Origin: Aspidapion aeneum
Lineage: Eukaryota; Arthropoda; Insecta; Coleoptera; Brentidae
Length of the DNA stretch: 64,000 bases
Direction of reading: 5' to 3'
NCBI GenBank assembly: GCA_963576565.1
Contig: OY755039.1
Coordinates: 78,428,289-78,492,288 of the forward strand
Of the stretch, positions 41,860 through 53,530 are shown piece by piece. Both the position numbers and the translations under genes were made by a program. A model generated the notes under the pieces. It did not search any database and was not told where the DNA came from. It saw nothing but the letters and a program-made list of their open reading frames with translations. Each line of letters begins with the position of its first letter. The stretch's first letter is position 1.

Positions 41860-43354
41860 TCAGACTTTAACTAAGTAGTTTTCTTTTGTACCAACATCAA
41901 CCAGCAAATGTTCCTTGATTTCGATGCTTGTACCTGCAGTTGGCTCTTCAGGATCAACTTCTATTGGTTTCACTGATAGGTTTTGACTTGGCACAGATGT
42001 ATTCCTTAGTATTGTTTTGGAAGTACATAAGCCTGTAATAAAAAAACATATATAAGGAACTTTTTTAAAAATAGGTAGTTTCTATAGTGTAAATTTTGTA
42101 CTCTAGTACATATGGAATTCACAAAAAAACATGAGGTTTTAGAAATTGTCCAAGTATTATTTTGTTATGACATTTTTGTCAAAATTACAGTAGGTGTCCC
42201 AAGTTAAGTTGGCACTATTGATAACTTCGCTATTATTGGAGTCAAATTAGTACACTAGTAGCATTGTTTGAGCTAATTAAGATAATCAAAACAGAAAAAC
42301 AATTAAATTGCACATTTACAGAAAAAAAATTAAAAAATATGTTTAATGTCTAATTTTTGTGGTTGTAGAGGTTTCTTCGTAGACAAGGGGTGATCAGCTG
42401 CCCACAGTAGGTCTACAGGACTCCATAGGACACTACAATACACTACAGGATCAAGAATTAATTAAAGTCCTGTAGGATGGTGAACAAATTTGGTTCAGCT
42501 GATCACCCCTTGTTCATAGATGAACACACAGGCCTAAATAAATTCACATGCAGCTTAGTGTTACATTAAGTAATCTCTGGGGGGGGGGTTACCTTTGTGT
42601 CATAGTCTTGGCCATAGGTGGTTACACTTTTGTGACATTTTTAACCTATTTCTTTATCAAAAAATCTGAAAAATGGTATGTTGTTGAGTTGTTTTTATGA
42701 GAACATTTTTTTTGTCAACATAAGGTATGTATGTATTCGAAAGTGGTGGCCGGCCCTACTGGACCTCCATGCACTGCGACCACATATGGATCTATTGTGC
42801 CCATGTACCTACATACTGAGTTTGACTAAAGTAGCATATTTTTTTTCCACCCAGCACTTAAAAAACTCTGCAGATTACAACAATAAATGATTTAGGCTTA
42901 ACACAACATAAGGTATACCTACACAACATATTTAATTTTTAATATATTTGTGGTTAGGAAATATGCTTGGAAATAGGCTCGGAAATAAGTATGTTTATGT
43001 CAGTCACAAAAGTGTAACTGCCTATGGCAAGGACTATACACTGAATGATTTTTTTTATATTTTTCTTGAAAATGCGCCTTACATAATTAAAGAATGTGGC
43101 CCTAAATAGATTTAAAAAAATGTTAAAAATGATATTTACCTAGCAATTCTTGAAAAGGAATTTCGAAATCTGTTCTGTAGAAATGCTTTCGTGGGATCCA
43201 TATTGTCTTTTCCACAACGTCTTAGCCACTCTTGCAAAATAGTCTTGGGAACAGTCATTGGAAGGTGGAAATTTAAAAAAACTCATAAACGTAGAACTTC
43301 TAAGTTCGAATAGTTGGATTTACATCCAGAAACCGCACAGGATGCTCCTGGGAT
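41860..43354 (-). pseudogene. THAP-domain gene of the P-like element, broken
   Basis: Exons 43140-43354 and 41860-42032 (donor G|GTAAAT, acceptor TTACAG). THAP landmarks appear in order but in three frames: SCAVSGCKSNYSNLEV (first zinc ligands C-x4-C), MSFFKFP, then PKTILQEWLRRCGKDN with PTK (invariant Trp and Pro), then HFYRTDFE (His ligand). After the splice LRNTSVPSQNL matches the closing AVP box. The second exon is open: 56 residues then TGA at 41860. The expected start codon reads ATC (43354-43352) instead of ATG, just before PGASCAVSGC. At least three frame changes plus the lost start show it is inactive. THAP domains bind DNA through a C2CH zinc module. Confidence 0.7.
42384..42513. 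mobile_element. MITE family F, copy 3
   Basis: Near-perfect ends ACAAGGGGTGATCAGCTG and its inverse, 130 bp, inside the intron of the THAP pseudogene. Confidence 0.8.
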
Positions 43355-43704
43355 TTTGCGATTCCGAAAATTGTTTAAAATAACGAAAATAACAATACAA
43401 AACCAAGATTCCACAAATTTTTTCCCTTAAAATAAATAAAAATGCGAAATGCACGGAAAAATTAACCTCACTTTGGATTCGCGAAAAAAAATCAATAAGT
43501 TCGGTTGTCCTTTTTCATTTAATGTGAATAGAAAAGGAAATACCACCCTATCAAACAGATCAAGGGTCTTTTGAGAAGGATGAGTAGGTTTATAGAAGGA
43601 TGGCTCAACTCCTTGAGGATTTTGTGACGTAGCGAAATTTGGAATATATGGGGCTTATGGAAGTGGACCGTCCTGTTCTCTGTGTACAGTCCTTGCTCCA
43701 ACTC

Positions 43705-45289
43705 ATATTTTTTGGTTATGTTATTTTCTTGCCAAGTTCATGGGCGTTTCAATAAAATATTTTATGTTGTCAGCGGTTAGAGACATCAATCACATCCAAC
43801 ATTAACAGGGACTTGCACCATTCTTAAACAAACGGTTCGGTACTTACAGTTCCGTTATTTGTTAAGCGAAGTTTAATTTTCTGCTTGTGCAAACTTCACG
43901 TTCTAAAATATCAACTAACCAAATTTGATATTGTTATTCCGTTAACCCCACATTCTTTGTTTGTTTGTGTTTTTTACGATCTTAATTTTTTTTTGTAGTT
44001 TTTTTTCATTAACAGGAGAAAAATAAGTGAAAACATGGAAGAAAAACATAAGCGAGGGCACTCAAAATAATAAACTGAAAGAGGCTGCTGACTTTATTCT
44101 TGTTGTAAATTTTATGGCATATTGCAGAACTGTAGATACTGATTGGCAATGGCTTCAGAAACTCTTGCAATTATTCTAGATACGCTGGCAGTATCTACTC
44201 CTACAAATTGTGCCTCACTTTGGACATGTTTCCAGGATTTTTTTTAATCAAAAATGTCGGTTTGCTGAAATACTTTCATTCCTAAATAAAAATGAAAAGG
44301 TGGAATTCACAGTCCTGTAAAGGAAGCCAACTTAAGAAAAAATAAGCAATCTGGGAACAATGTTGTTTATACGTTTACATCATATTCCATACTTTTTTCT
44401 ATTTTCTTAAGTACAAGGACCGCTGTCGGTTTATAATATATACTAAACCCCAAAAGATTATGTGATGTCCTCAAAATCTTTTTTTCTAGTGTGGTGTTTT
44501 CTGGGTAGTTCAGCACTTTCATTAAACTCAAGTATCTTCAAATCAATGGCGCCATGTGCTTTATTAATGTGGGGCGCCCGAGATGTGGGTATAGGTCGGT
44601 CCGGTAATATTCTAAAAAACCTGGGTCCCGAGCCTCGACGTGCTGCCGCTGTTTCAAATCATTATATTCCCAGAAAAATCGAAGGAAAACTTTTGAAAAA
44701 TCGCAAGGAAAACAACACAAATTCATCATAAACAAAAAAATAGTTAAATTTGCAACTAAGCGGTCGAGATTGGACGTTTTAGTTAAACATCGTTTAAGAC
44801 CCTGTAAACTTCTGTTAAAATATGGTGGAAAAGAAATTAACGAATTAAACGAGGTTTAACGTTAAACGACCATTAAAATCGAATGGTCCTTGATAAACAA
44901 ACACGTTTGTCCGTCATGCCCTGAACATGTTGCCATTGGTCGAAATAACAAAGAATATGATATAGGTAAATGCCTCTTGATTAATAGAAATTGAGTACCA
45001 AATTTTACAAGAATATCTAGAGCATTGATAAAAAAGAGATAAAAAAAGGAGATTTTTGAAAATCTCAAAAGTTAGGAGATTTAGTACATTTATGTTTATA
45101 TAAAGTTTTTTCTTAAAATGCACTCAAGAATTATTTGCTTAGATATTACAAAGCAAGTCTTCCACTATACAAATCGTCGTAATACGATTTTATTAAAAGA
45201 CGTTTTTTAGAAAAAAAAACATTTTTTAATCAGAAGCAAGGACATGAGTCTTTGGCAGTAGAATTTGATAGAATAAGCTTGGGGCTCAA
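43705..45289. other. Non-coding, no gene supported
   Basis: Around 44036-44330 there is protein-like composition broken by stops, and a GC-rich patch at 44550-44650. Neither matched a known domain. Confidence 0.4.
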
Positions 45290-45690
45290 GCCCCTTCCCC
45301 AAAATAACCCGGCTAATAGCGCCCCTCAGAATGAGTCTAGACAATTTTAAGGACATTAAAAAAGTGGCCGACGGTACCACCTACTTTTTAAAGGTGGAGT
45401 AATTTTTTATGGTATGATTACTCCCTCTTCCGACCCTGCTTTTTCTAAAATATAGTAAAAAAATAAAATAAATTTTAAAATTAAGAAAATTTCCTAACAA
45501 TTGGAATAACTCTTAAAAGTCTAAAACTTAATCACAAAACAGGCACAAAAAATGTGTATCCGGAACCCATAAGGAGGGTGCTTATGCTACAAACACATGC
45601 GTTTGCCCAGCGATTTGCTTTTGTTATGTTGGCCTTAGAGTTTCGAATATTTCGTCTTCGTTTTGAATAAAATCCGAAGTCCGCCTGTTT
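45290..45690. repeat. Tandem segmental duplication, decayed copy
   Basis: Aligns with 46370-46760 over the 3' flank and terminal exon of the FnIII gene; offset about 1.08 kb. Alignment ends abruptly at GAAGTCCGCCTG. Confidence 0.85.
45539..45690 (-). pseudogene. Duplicated, truncated terminal exon of the FnIII gene
   Basis: Carries the tail KANRWANACVCSISTLLMGS plus GYTFFVPVL and the stop, but a 4-bp deletion upstream of KANRW shifts the frame, and the 5' half with the acceptor is gone. It lies downstream of the intact terminal exon. Confidence 0.75.
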
Positions 45691-46608
45691 TTTTTTAATA
45701 TGATGTACTAGAATCAATTTTTATTGACCATAAAAACCTATACAGAAAAAAAGTTACAATATTTTATTTTCTTTCTTTTTACTATTTTACCTAGTTTTAG
45801 CGTTTAGTTTATTTAACTTTAAACATATTCAATTTTTTTTCTATTTTAAATAAATCTTTAGCATTACATACTTTCTCTATAATTGATTTTTTCTTGTCAG
45901 TAGCAAGGCAGTAGATTGTTTTCAAACCTATTGGCGTGATAGTACTGCAAAAATAAAATAAAATTATAATGTAATAATTCCTGCTTTTAAAACAAATTGA
46001 TTTGCTTTTGTTGTGGTGGGCTTACTAAGGGCCGGTTTCTCAGTGGCGGGTTGCTCCTGGGTTAAACTTACTCGCGTTTTAGTGACGGATTAAGCAGTTC
46101 ACCTGTAGTTGACGGGTTAAAGAGTTGACGTAAGCTTTTTTTAGCAAAAATATTTTAGTAGCAAGGCAGTAGATTTTTTTAAAACTATTTTTAAAAGCAA
46201 CTATTTGACATGGCGTTATTCTACGGCAAAAATAAAATAAAATGATACTGTAATAATTCATGTTTTAAAAAATATTGTTATAAAAAAAACCGTTTTAATG
46301 GTATATTTGCCTACTTTTTTTATGTCATATTATTTTTTTCGCATTTGGAAAAACCAAACAATTATTGTTTAACTATGAACCCCCGCTAAACATCCGGGCT
46401 CTCAGAATAAGTCCAGGCAATTTTGAGAGGCATTAAAAAAGTGGCCGACGGTATCACCTAAGTAAAGTAATTTTTTATGGTATGAGTCCCTGATCCGGTC
46501 CTGCTTTTTCTAAAATAGTGGAAAATAGGCTTTTAATCAATAAAACAAATTTTAAAATTAAGAAAATTTCCTAACAATTGGAACAATGCCTAAAAGTCCA
46601 AAACGTAA

Positions 46609-46838
46609 TCACAAAACAGGCACAAAAAAAGTGTATCCGGAACCCACAAGGAGGGTGCTTATGCTAAAAACAAATGCGTTTGCCCAGCGATTTGCTTTTG
46701 TTATGGTGGCGCCACTAAGAGTTTCGATTATTTCGTCCTCGTTTTGAATAAAATCCGAAGTTCCAGCTTTGTTCCTGGTGGCTACTTGGATCTCGTACTG
46801 CGTCTCGGGTTCTAGATCCGTCACTCGATAGGTACCAT
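46609..46838 (-). CDS. Terminal exon, end of FnIII domain and GPI-type tail
   Basis: Acceptor TTTATTTAG at 46839; TGA at 46609-46611; 76 codons after the two bases that complete the split Asp codon. Confidence 0.85.
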
Positions 46839-48496
46839 CTAAATAAAATACAACATAATATGTTATCTAACGTATAATTTTAGCAACCTTAAATTCCAAA
46901 AAATGATCAAGTATGATTCTGTTCGACATTCTAACTTTTAAGATGGCGACAAATTTCGATTATGATATTTAAAGAACAGTCTATTCTCACCATGACTTTT
47001 TTTATTTTACTAAGATCAGTTTATATTCTGTAAAACAATGGCTAAAACAATAATAGATTTTTTGAGACCCACCACACTGCTTTTACTAATTTGTACCTCG
47101 TTGTGCTTTTCTATAAATTAAAAAAAAATACTAAAACATTTTCCGAAAATAAGAACAAACACGCCATTTTGAAGAATCAAGTATGATTCTGTCCGCCGTC
47201 CTAAATTATAAGATGCCGATAAATTTTGATTCAATTTATTAAAATATAAATTCATTTAATCTTAGTGGCTCAACGAGAGATTAGCCATATAAAACTTTTA
47301 TAAAATACAGCAAACCTGAAAATCTTTCTAAAAACAAGATGCTGGTTGCAAAATATTTGATTCCTCCTTAACCTGGTCTTGCATGTAAATGATGCTTGAT
47401 GATCCCGAAAATAATATAAAATCCGAGGTACGCATGGGAAAATACGAGAGAAACAAAACCTTTCTTTTACCAGAATAGCCACGAAACATTTTTTTATATT
47501 ATTAGGTACTTTTCTTACTTTCATTTCGTGCGTTCAACAAAGAAATAAAAGAGCGAAATAATCTTCTTTTGCAGGAGCTCAATTTCAGTACAGATATGCT
47601 TGAGATTTTTGCCTCGCCCCTATTCCGTCCTTGTGTCTCTGTATCTATGTAAATCCCCAAACTTGAAAATTTATCCTTACAACCAAAAGAAATGAGCCAC
47701 AATCTCTCCAAAGAGTGAATTGTTTGTGAAACCACCCTCCTTTGTGTCTCCACTTTGAAGCTGATTGGCAAATACTCTAATGCCATAGTAATTTAGAGAT
47801 AACCGAGAAAACTGGGCTTTAAGCACTCTAGAAAGAGAAACAACACACTAGCGTAAGCCAGAGATGCAGATACATAGAAATCCATTACAAGTCAAAACTA
47901 CACTCGGTGTTTTAAAAAAAATTATTTTGTTAAATTTGTTAGAGAGATTAGCCAAATACAACTTTTATAAAATACAGCGAACCTGAAAATCTGTCTAAAA
48001 ATAAGTCGCTGGTTGTCTTGCATGTAACTAATGCTTGTTGATCCCAAAAACAATATAAAAAAGTATATAAAAACCTATTAGTGGCTAAAAACCCATTTAT
48101 CTTCAAATCCCGTTTTGTTATAGATCTTAGAATGCGAATAATTATAAAATCAGGTGTTATTGTCCCCGTGAGCGATATTTCCCACATTTGCCACTTTATT
48201 TCTGTATTAATTATAGCAATTGATGGGTTTATTACCTTCACTAAAGTCAAAGTCCTGCCAACAGCAAGACCAACCATGTCTGATGGGCTTTTGTTTAGAC
48301 CCTTTTTTCGTTACTTTTTCTGACACCTCCTCGTCCTCAGACCTATTCTCGAACACCCTGTACTGCACCTGGAATCCAGTGGGTGCGAATAACGGCGGAA
48401 TCTCGGTGTTGTTGTCTGGAGGTTCTATTCTTAAAGTCATGCCGTCGCCGTGAACCTCCAACTTCTCGTAAGATTTGGGAGGATCCGGTTTCATAC
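46609..48496 (-). CDS. Fibronectin type III cell-surface protein, last two exons, GPI-anchor-like tail
   Basis: Join of 48236-48496 and 46609-46838, minus strand, GT-AG intron. The junction (phase 1, G+AT) restores Asp in SEDGTYRVTDLEPETQY. Together they encode most of one FnIII domain: it starts PDPPKSYEKLEVHGDG, has the GFQVQYRV strand, and ends LEPETQYEIQVATRNKAGTS. A linker and a hydrophobic C-terminus without charged residues follow (FVFSISTLLVGSGYTFFVPVL), as in proteins processed for GPI anchoring. Klingon and GPI-linked Fasciclin 2 have this layout, but I cannot tell which family member it is. Earlier exons must lie at higher coordinates, probably beyond the window. Confidence 0.8.
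47266..48070. repeat. Two direct copies of an intronic segment
   Basis: 47266-47440 and 47937-48070 share GAGAGATTAGCCA, CTTTTATAAAATACAGC and AACCTGAAAATCT; the second has an internal deletion. Both are in the last intron of the FnIII gene. Confidence 0.75.
48236..48496 (-). CDS. Penultimate exon, first part of the FnIII domain
   Basis: Acceptor ATTACAG, donor GAAG|GTAATA; enters needing one base and leaves with one. Contains the Pro-rich domain start and strands A to E. Confidence 0.8.
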
Positions 48497-49235
48497 CTGT
48501 AATATGAGTATATTATAATAGGTACCAAGGAATAAAAGTAGAAACGTTTTATCCCGAGCATAGCGAGGGTTACTATGCGTCGAACACACTTTCATCACGA
48601 GGTTTATGCTATTTTTGGCACTTTTGAACCCTTGTGTCGAGTTATTTCTCATAAAGTCATAAGCAAATAAGTATTAGTATTATATTCTACTAAAATTCAA
48701 AAACAGTTAAAAAAAAAATAAGAGTTTTTTTGTGCCTGATTCACTTTTCATCCTAATTTTACATTTTATCTCTGATTGATAAAAAGGTAAAATCGCTATA
48801 AAAATAAGTATAAATACAGCACGATAAGTATTAAAGCAAAACTATTAAATAATTATAGACAACACGGCACTACACAATGCTCACAAATGGCGCTTCGCGT
48901 GCGTACGGTGTAGCCCGAGCTGTACAAGCCCTATTTCCTCAACTACGTGGGAAATGGGGATAAAAGCATGAACATTTGTACACATATTCTGTGAAAAAAT
49001 ACATTGAAACATTTTTGACCCATAACACCCTTATTTTGCTTCAGCGTGGAAGAGGTGGGAGAAATTTAAAAAAAATGGCGGGAAAAATTGTTAAACATTA
49101 GGTTCAAGATTATACTCGTTTTTATATAATTTGTATTCAGTGATTTCAGAAAAAATGGTTTCAAGGTCATTTGACCTTACACGACCTTGAAAAGTTAAGA
49201 TTTATTCCAAAATTATTATTATTAAGTATGTTGAT

Positions 49236-49408
49236 TTAAAAAATCACTAAAATTTGAGGTTTATCAAAAGCACAGCAAAAAAAACTTTTATAATATAAAC
49301 AAGATCGGTAAAAAAATTTGTAGCAAATTTCTACAGGTCTTGTTTATAGTTTAAAAGTTTTTTTGCTTTCCTTTTGATAAACCTCGAATTTTGGTGATTT
49401 TTTTAAAC
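49236..49408. repeat. Hairpin, ~75-bp arms
   Basis: AAAATCACTAAAATTTGAGG...CAAGATC mirrored by GGTCTTG...CCTCGAATTTTGGTGATTTT. Confidence 0.75.
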
Positions 49409-51790
49409 AAAATACTCAAGAATCGTGTTTTTACCCAACTGCAGCGCGGCGAAAGGAAGGGTAATGTTTTCCGCCTGGAATATTTATGTATGTATGTATA
49501 TAATGAATGTTTGTGTCGCGCTAGAGGCTAAACGGCTGAACTGATTTTGACATAAAAGGTGTCGTTGAATTGCTACTGATCCCGAAGGCTATAGGCTATA
49601 TTTTTTTAAACAGTAATTAACATGGTGGTCTTCAGACGCCATTTTGTCACATAATGTAGGCTTTAAGGCATACAAATTACCTAAATTTCAGGCGATTTTA
49701 ATGAAATTTCTTTGATAACCCATTGCAAATGTCCACTAATTTGCTGTAATTACTTTGTAGTCCTTCCTGTTCCCACCCATCTCCCCGCCTGTAATTCCTC
49801 CACCATCTTCAAAAACCATATTCGCATAATTTTATCAAATATAGGGCAATTTTAAAAATTCTTTCTGCACACGCTTTAAGATTTTTTTTCCCAACACCAT
49901 TTTACTATTTCCTCCCTATCTCTCCCTCTCTCCTCCCCGCCCTTGTTATTAGTAATAGTTGTAGCTATAACTTTCACAAATATACAGCGATTTCAAAAAT
50001 TATTTCTGCACAAGCTTTAAGATTTTTTTCAACACCATTTTACTAGTTCCCCCCTCCCTTTCTCCTCCACCACCTTTACTCAATGTTTCTAGAAACGTAC
50101 CTATTTATCCGTTGGGCATAGTTTAGTGTTTGACACACATGCATTGCAATTGAATTGGGTATGTGTTACACATTGAATTAAGCACATATTTCTGTGATCC
50201 AATGGATCTTCAATAATTAATTCCTATTTCGTTTTTCTTACAGGTCTACGGATTAGTTTATGCGTAAAGTTTTAGTAAAAGAATCCATACAAAGATAAAC
50301 ACGTGGAGTGTTTTTCAATTTATGAATTAGCTGCATTTTATCATCAAACTAAGCAGGAACAGCGCAGGAGCTAAATTAATGCAAAATGCATAGTGCGTTC
50401 TATAAGGCTAAATAAGAATTTAAAGAATTAAACCTAAAACTTGATAAAAAAAAATTAAATAAAATAAATGGATCCATAAGGGATCTGGTACCTTCCTAGC
50501 TAGCCTATTAGCACAGTTCAAGTGAAGCCATGATAATATATCAAAAACAGTTTTTTGCAAATATCTGAGAAACTGAAGCTCTTACGAAATTTTTGGTTAT
50601 AACACGAATTATTGTAGACGAAAACTGTATATTGATACAATGCGATGCTCCGTTAAAAACTTAGCATTTTTTAATTGTCAAAAAACTGTCATTAGCACTA
50701 ATCGATTTTGACCAAAATCTAATCAGCTTGTAAGAGTGTCGAGCACTATTTTACCTGAAAATTTAATGAAAATCGGTCCAGCGGTTTAGGAGCTATCGTG
50801 TTACGGACAGAAATAATATATACACACACACAGACAGATAGTCAGAGCATATTATTTTAAAAGGCTTTCCGTTTTCGGTCTAGAAGCAAATAATATTACT
50901 TTTTGGCAACAGACCATTTCCCCCTAATTTGACCCCGCGGAATCCGAATATCTCTGTTGCCAACTCGAAAAATCGACAGGGACGGAGAAAATCCCCCCCA
51001 AACCCCCAAAACCCTGTTTTTTTTTTCAGTTTTATGCAACTAACCTTTTTATCAAAACTTGCAAAAAACAGTTTTTTGTGGAGAATAAAATTTCCTTTCC
51101 AACGATGTATTGGTCAATAAGGTGAGGAAAAGCCAGTAGCTCTTCAGTGGCGTACGTAAATTGGGATTATTTAGAAAAAACATGTTTATTATAGGTTTTT
51201 CAATTTTTTTTTCAAAACTACACTTTTTAGGAAAAAATATGTAGTATACTTTATTGTAGAACATAACATTTTCTTTTAAAAACTTTATTAAAATGTCGGG
51301 TTGTTGCCATATTTAAGGCTTCAGGGGCGTACTAATATAAACTTATTTTCAAAAATAACTCAAATAATCAGTTTCTCTTGCATATTTAAATATCTTTTCT
51401 AACTAAGATTTTCAGAAAAAAATGTGCCTTTGTTCTTTATTGTGGATAAGACAATTTCTTTTTAAATGATATATTACAAAGTGAGGTTAATGTTATGATA
51501 AATACTTCAAAAAGGTTCGTAATTTATACCTACTAAAATAAAATGTTTCCAAATTAAAATAAACTGTTTTTTGATTAGATTAGATATTTTGATTTATCTA
51601 AATAAGTTCTTTAAAGCAAAAAAACACCGGTGGTTATAAGGGGAGGGGCATAGGGGCCATGCCCTCCCTTAAGCAATATTTTTGTGCAGAAAGTAACAGT
51701 AAAAATCGACAAAACAGAATATAAAAAATACAAATTTACCGTATCAAGTCGAATTGACCTGTCCAGTCGATGTGGACCCGCGGCCGTGCT

Positions 51791-51900
51791 TTCGATCTTT
51801 TGTACTTTCGACCTTTTGTTTTTTGATCTTTTGTACTTTCGACCTTTTGTACTTTCGACCTTTTGTATTTTCGACCTTTTGTACTTTCGACCTTTTATCC
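51791..51900. repeat. Tandem TTTTGTACTTTCGACC, ~16-bp unit
   Basis: About six to seven units. A similar unit in inverse orientation, GTCGAAATNACAAAAT, occurs at 62505-62600. Confidence 0.9.
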
Positions 51901-52884
51901 GCCGCTCTTTATTATCCACCGAAAAGCTAATAAGACACAAAATTGATTAGTTTGGATTGATCTTAAATAATTTCTTTAAATTAAGAGCGGTAAATATAAA
52001 ATAACTTACACTCTGTTGTACATTGGGGACTAATTAAATGGCCGCTGCCGTTTTCAGAAGAGCTAAGATGAGAATCCGAATTTAATAGAATTTTGATATT
52101 ACCCAAGCCAGCAATATTAGACTGCAAGCCAAACGAAATACAGTAAAGAGCCCTGAGTTAATGATTAAATTAAATAAGGGCCTACGTGCAAATTTTATGA
52201 AAACAAGTTTATTTACGAAATCTAATGATATATTTAAAAAAATATTAATTTAAATAAATAATAATGCCCTTAGAAGAACTCTAGCGCAATTCTATCAAAT
52301 TCTAATCAAAAAGTTATTAATTCTAGACATTTACATTTTTGGAATAAATTGCATATTAATTTTAAAAGTACTTTTTTGCAGATAAGCCTTTTTAGCCGTA
52401 GAATGATGATTGTCGCGTCTGGCAATACCTACAGAGTTTTTAATTGTTCAAAGAAATATTTTGTATTTTATAAATAATATGTAATATAATACAGGGTGTA
52501 GCAGAATGAAGGTGCGTTTTTAAAATATGAATTACTCAGCCAATTACAAGAATTTAAGTTGAGATTTTAACAGTTGAAAAGTGAATTTGCGTTTTGAGAG
52601 TAATATCAGGTAGATGACGTCCGTTTTCTGCAATGTTGGAGTCGTTCCTCAAAGTTCCGCATCACACAAATCAATTTCAATTGCCCCTGGGCGTAGTTAG
52701 GGTGGCTTGGGTGGAGGTTAAAAATTAACCCCCCCCTGAAATTATTCGAACATTACCATAGACACACAAACACAATTCAGAAGAGAAAGTATGACTATAG
52801 CCTCCCAGATGAGAACACCTAACTACGCCCATGCCAATGCCCCACTTGTGCTCTGGGTAGTTATTCTGAGTCTTAAATGATGTG

Positions 52885-53530
52885 ACCATCCACATCACAC
52901 GCTTTGACCAATAGCAAACTCTGAGCGGTCGCTTTTTATGCGAATTGAATTGTCTCGACCAATAGCATAGTCACCCGCTCTTTAGAGTTAATGAATTTTA
53001 CGCGTTTGAAGTGAAATCTGTTCTCCTGCCCTATAGCGACTGAACGTTTCTCGGTTATATCGTAGGAGAAGCTTGCGCAATGGAGGTCTTTTCGCATGAC
53101 ACGTGACGGCTCGGAGCTAATTTAAAGCTTGCTATTGGTCAAAGGGTGTGTTGTGGATAGTCACACCGTTCAAGACTTAGAATAGATACCGTGATAGCTT
53201 CTTTCTACTCCTCCAGCCTACCTATTCTCGTACTTGAACGATGTGATACTTCCCATCACATGCTCTGGCCAATGGCAAGCTAAATTAGCTCCGAGCCGTC
53301 ACGTGGTATGCAGAAAGACATCTACTGCGCAAGGTTCTTCTACGGGCCGACCGAGAAACGTTCAATCGGTACGGGCAGGAGAACAGATTTTACTTCAAAC
53401 GCGTAAAATTCACTAACTCTGAAGAGCGGGCGACTATGCCATTGGTCGAAATAAGGCATTTCGCACAACACGCAACTGCTCAGAGTTTGCTATTGGTGAG
53501 AGTGTGGAGCGTGTGATATGGATAGAGCCT
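52885..53530. repeat. Large palindrome with repeated CCAAT boxes
   Basis: Arms about 52885-53185 and 53215-53530 mirror each other (for example AAATTTTACGCGTTTGAAGT and inverse; CACGTGACGGCTCGGAGCTA and inverse). Each arm holds three CCAAT/ATTGG sites, near 52908, 52958 and 53131 on the left and 53269, 53439 and 53489 on the right. It is GC-richer than its surroundings. No long frame. Confidence 0.8.

Larger units (their letters stand above)
39655..43695 (-). mobile_element. P-superfamily-like DNA transposon, 4.04 kb
   Basis: Left end CAAGGACTGTACACAGAGAA continues to 36 bp and is matched by the inverted right end with one mismatch. Flanks CTCCAACTC at 39646-39654 and 43696-43704 are identical, consistent with the 8-bp duplication of P elements plus one chance base. 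A THAP-domain gene starts close to the right end and reads inward, the arrangement of P-element transposases. The GTPase-like insertion and catalytic RNase H-fold parts were not found, so the copy is internally degraded. Two family F MITEs sit inside it. Confidence 0.75.
48497..52884. other. Gene-free stretch with small repeats
   Basis: Besides the hairpin at 49236 and the tandem at 51791 I see scattered fragments of dispersed repeats (about 49460-49620; 50530-50860 with an ACAC/GACAGATAG end). CAGGGTGTAGCAGAATGAAG near 52493 looks like a lone transposon end. No further FnIII or Ig exons were found. Confidence 0.45.

Noticed and set aside
44462..44735. Overlapping open frames on both strands in a GC-rich patch.
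   Set aside because: No domain, no splice context, and both strands open equally, as expected by chance in this composition.
47502..47786. A 94-codon minus-strand frame inside the FnIII intron.
   Set aside because: Overlaps repeated intron sequence; no domain or splice support.
51611..51950. Frames of about 100 residues with repeated FDLLYFRP-type or KRSK-type blocks.
   Set aside because: They come from the 16-bp tandem repeat, which is open in several frames.
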